Part shown: positions 5,847-7,208 of the stretch, piece after piece
How positions within the stretch are numbered: the first letter of the stretch is position 1
Layout of the letters: every line of letters starts with the position of its first letter
NCBI GenBank assembly: GCA_021774355.1
Contig: JAJFJE010000417.1
Location: 1-7,208, forward strand
From: Alphaproteobacteria bacterium
GTDB taxonomy: Bacteria; Pseudomonadota; Alphaproteobacteria; Zavarziniales; Zavarziniaceae
Reading direction: 5' to 3'
Length of the DNA stretch: 7,208 nucleotides
Notes under the pieces: model-generated
What the model was told of the DNA's origin: nothing
What the model saw: the letters and a program-made list of their open reading frames with translations, nothing else
Database searches by the model: none
Made by a program: the position numbers and the translations under genes

Positions 5847-6628
5847 CGGTGCCGGTCGCCACCGAATGGTTTCTCGGCGTTGCACTGTCGATGGTCGATA
5901 CGGTGGCCGCGGCGGACTGCGTGGCCCAGCGCGACCCGGCTTTGCCCTTCGCCTATGTCGTCACCCCCAATGCCCAGCATGTCGTCCGCCTGAACCGGGG
6001 CGATCGCGGCTTTCAGGACGGCTATGCCGAGGCCTGGCTGCGGCTGTGCGACAGTCAGGTTCTGCGCCTTCTCGCCCGGGTCCTGTTCGGCCGCACCCTG
6101 CCCCACGCCACCGGCAGCGACACCACCGTCCGGCTGTTCGCCAGCCATATCAAGCCGGCGGACCGCATCACGGTGATCGGCGGCGGGGCGGCCCTGGGCC
6201 AGGCGCTGACCGCCAAGTTCGGCCTGACCGCGCTGGCCATCCACGACCCGCCGATGGGCTTCATCGGCCAGCCCGCGGAGGTCGCCCGCTGCATCGACTT
6301 CGTGCTCGCCCATCCGGCGCGCTACGTCTTCCTGGCGGTCGGCGCGCCCCAATCCGAGATCCTGGCCCGCCGGATCCATGACAACGGCCAGGCCACCGGC
6401 ACCGGCCTGTGCATCGGCAGTTCGCTGCTTTTCGTCACCGGCCAGGTCAAGCGGGCACCGCTGATCTTCCGGCGCCTTGGGCTGGAATGGCTGTGGCGGC
6501 TGGCCCTCGCCCCGCGCCGCCACGCCCGGCGGGTCTTCATCGAGTCCCTGCCCCTGCTCGGCCTTGCCCTGAAGGCGCGGCTGCGGCCCGCGGCCGGCCG
6601 CCACGACCGCGGAGCCTCCGCCCCGTGA
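5843..6628 (+). CDS. WecG/TagA/CpsF family glycosyltransferase (GT26)
   Basis: A 261-residue glycosyltransferase of the family that adds an N-acetylmannosamine-type sugar (or its uronic acid) to an undecaprenyl-diphosphate-linked acceptor at the cytoplasmic membrane face; here it should extend the repeat unit. Family marks in order: VVTPNAQHVVRL (39-50; Thr41 and Asn43), LCDSQVLRLLARVLFG (68-83; Asp70 at the place of the catalytic Asp in the more usual ADG motif), ATGSD (89-93), ITVIGGG (109-115), HDPPMGFIG (134-142), FLAVGAPQSEILARRI (163-178), and the membrane-binding tail GLCIGSSLLFVTGQVKRAP (188-206) with RLGLEWLWRLALAPRR (211-226). The usual P-x-QE motif reads PQSE here, a small deviation. 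The specific donor and acceptor cannot be told from sequence. The start ATG at 5843 overlaps the upstream stop by 4 bases, and the stop overlaps the next GTG start by 4 bases. Confidence 0.93.
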   Translation: MTVPVATEWFLGVALSMVDTVAAADCVAQRDPALPFAYVVTPNAQHVVRLNRGDRGFQDGYAEAWLRLCDSQVLRLLARVLFGRTLPHATGSDTTVRLFASHIKPADRITVIGGGAALGQALTAKFGLTALAIHDPPMGFIGQPAEVARCIDFVLAHPARYVFLAVGAPQSEILARRIHDNGQATGTGLCIGSSLLFVTGQVKRAPLIFRRLGLEWLWRLALAPRRHARRVFIESLPLLGLALKARLRPAAGRHDRGASAP

Positions 6629-7208
6629 CCGCGGGCAGCGGTCTGGGCGGCCGGCCCGGCCGCCGGCTCGACCCCTTTTCCGATCACGCCGGAACCCGGC
6701 GGCGCAGCGCGGAACAGGCGCCGGGCCGGGCCGGGCTGACCGCCGCGCTGCTGCTCGCCCTGCCGATGTTCGGACAGGTCTTCCATTATCTGATCGACAT
6801 CGGCCCGCTTTATGCCCTGTCCAAGGCATGGCCCATGCTGTGCCTGCCGCTGACCGTCTACGGCTTGTGGCGGCTTCATCTGCCGGCGGCACCGCTGTTC
6901 GTCGCCTTGCTGGCCTATGTGGTCGGGGTGACGCCCCTGATATCCATGATCGAGCTGGGCAACGGCCTGGTCGATGCCATTGCCACCACGGTCAAGGTCC
7001 TGCCCTTCTCGTATTATTTTGCCGTGGCAGCGCTGCTCGCCCTGGCCCGCGCCACGCCTGCCGATCTGCGCCGCGCGACATTGGCCCTGGGCTGGGCCAC
7101 CTTTGCGGCGATGATCGTCCTGTGGACGGTCGTGCCGGTCGACTGGTATGTCAACGACCCGGCGGCCAGCCGCATCTTCCTGGTCGACGAGGGGCGCGGC
7201 TATCGCAT
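6625..7208 (+). CDS. Multi-pass membrane protein, probable Wzy polymerase / O-antigen-ligase-like (5' part only)
   Basis: The reading frame is open from GTG at 6625 to the window end (194 codons), with no stop. The GTG overlaps the GT26 stop as GTGA, and GGAG (6611-6614) lies 10 bases upstream; ATG at 6766 is an alternative but would leave a gap. After a polar, Arg/Gly-rich N-terminus of about 35 residues come about five hydrophobic stretches (roughly 37-56, 62-82, 88-108, 124-142 and 151-171), then a polar loop VDWYVNDPAASRIF (172-185) and EGRGYR at the edge. Many helices followed by a periplasmic loop with RG/R motifs, in an operon of this type, point to a Wzy-like polymerase or O-antigen-ligase-family protein, which joins repeat units or transfers glycan in the periplasm. 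Such proteins are poorly conserved, so this call rests on topology and context; a flippase or exosortase-like protein is less likely but not excluded. Confidence 0.7.
   Translation, partial: MTAGSGLGGRPGRRLDPFSDHAGTRRRSAEQAPGRAGLTAALLLALPMFGQVFHYLIDIGPLYALSKAWPMLCLPLTVYGLWRLHLPAAPLFVALLAYVVGVTPLISMIELGNGLVDAIATTVKVLPFSYYFAVAALLALARATPADLRRATLALGWATFAAMIVLWTVVPVDWYVNDPAASRIFLVDEGRGYR

Noticed and set aside
5522..6892. 456-codon minus-strand frame opposite the exporter, GT26 and membrane protein genes
   Set aside because: It crosses three well-supported plus-strand genes, and its translation is Arg/Gly/Ala-rich without any recognisable motif.
1..7208. Search for CRISPR arrays, tRNA/rRNA genes, insertion sequences and phage or defence genes
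   Set aside because: No regularly spaced repeats, cloverleaf sequences, transposase motifs or terminal inverted repeats were seen; nearly all bases are explained by the seven genes listed.

Overview
This window is GC-rich (roughly two thirds G+C by eye) and looks like alphaproteobacterial chromosome. The left part carries mdh (malate dehydrogenase) and zapE (AFG1-family ATPase) in the same orientation, an arrangement I associate with alphaproteobacterial TCA-cycle loci, where mdh is usually followed by sucCD. The right part is the beginning of an exopolysaccharide assembly operon. A Rhodospirillales-like host is plausible, but the sequence does not fix the genus.

Layout. Three genes on the minus strand run right to left: zapE (2751-1573, GTG start), a small four-helix DUF4383-like membrane protein (1453-1049), and mdh (909 to beyond base 1, missing its last part). 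A gap of about 120-140 bases separates each pair, and each gap holds a GC-rich stem-loop without a U tract. A divergent 207-base region (2752-2958) lies between zapE and a plus-strand operon. That operon has four tightly overlapping genes: a Wzz/GumC-type polysaccharide co-polymerase with a fused but catalytically dead kinase-like domain (2959-5136), a short Wza/GumB-type outer-membrane export lipoprotein (5127-5846), a WecG/TagA/CpsF (GT26) glycosyltransferase (5843-6628), and the start of a multi-pass membrane protein that is probably the Wzy-type polymerase or an O-antigen-ligase-like protein (6625 to beyond 7208). The overlaps are 10, 4 and 4 bases, so translation is probably coupled.

How the genes work together. 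The plus-strand genes are consistent with a Wzx/Wzy-dependent pathway. GT26 extends the lipid-linked repeat unit, the membrane protein may polymerise it in the periplasm, the co-polymerase sets chain length and links to the outer membrane, and the export lipoprotein forms the exit channel. No flippase, initiating phosphoglycosyltransferase or active kinase lies inside the window; they would be expected downstream or elsewhere. The gene set (co-polymerase, Wza, GT26, polymerase) resembles in composition the holdfast and unipolar-adhesin loci of Alphaproteobacteria, but this is only inference. The most notable feature is the co-polymerase's pseudo-kinase domain, in which the Walker A, A' and B residues and the C-terminal tyrosine cluster are all absent.
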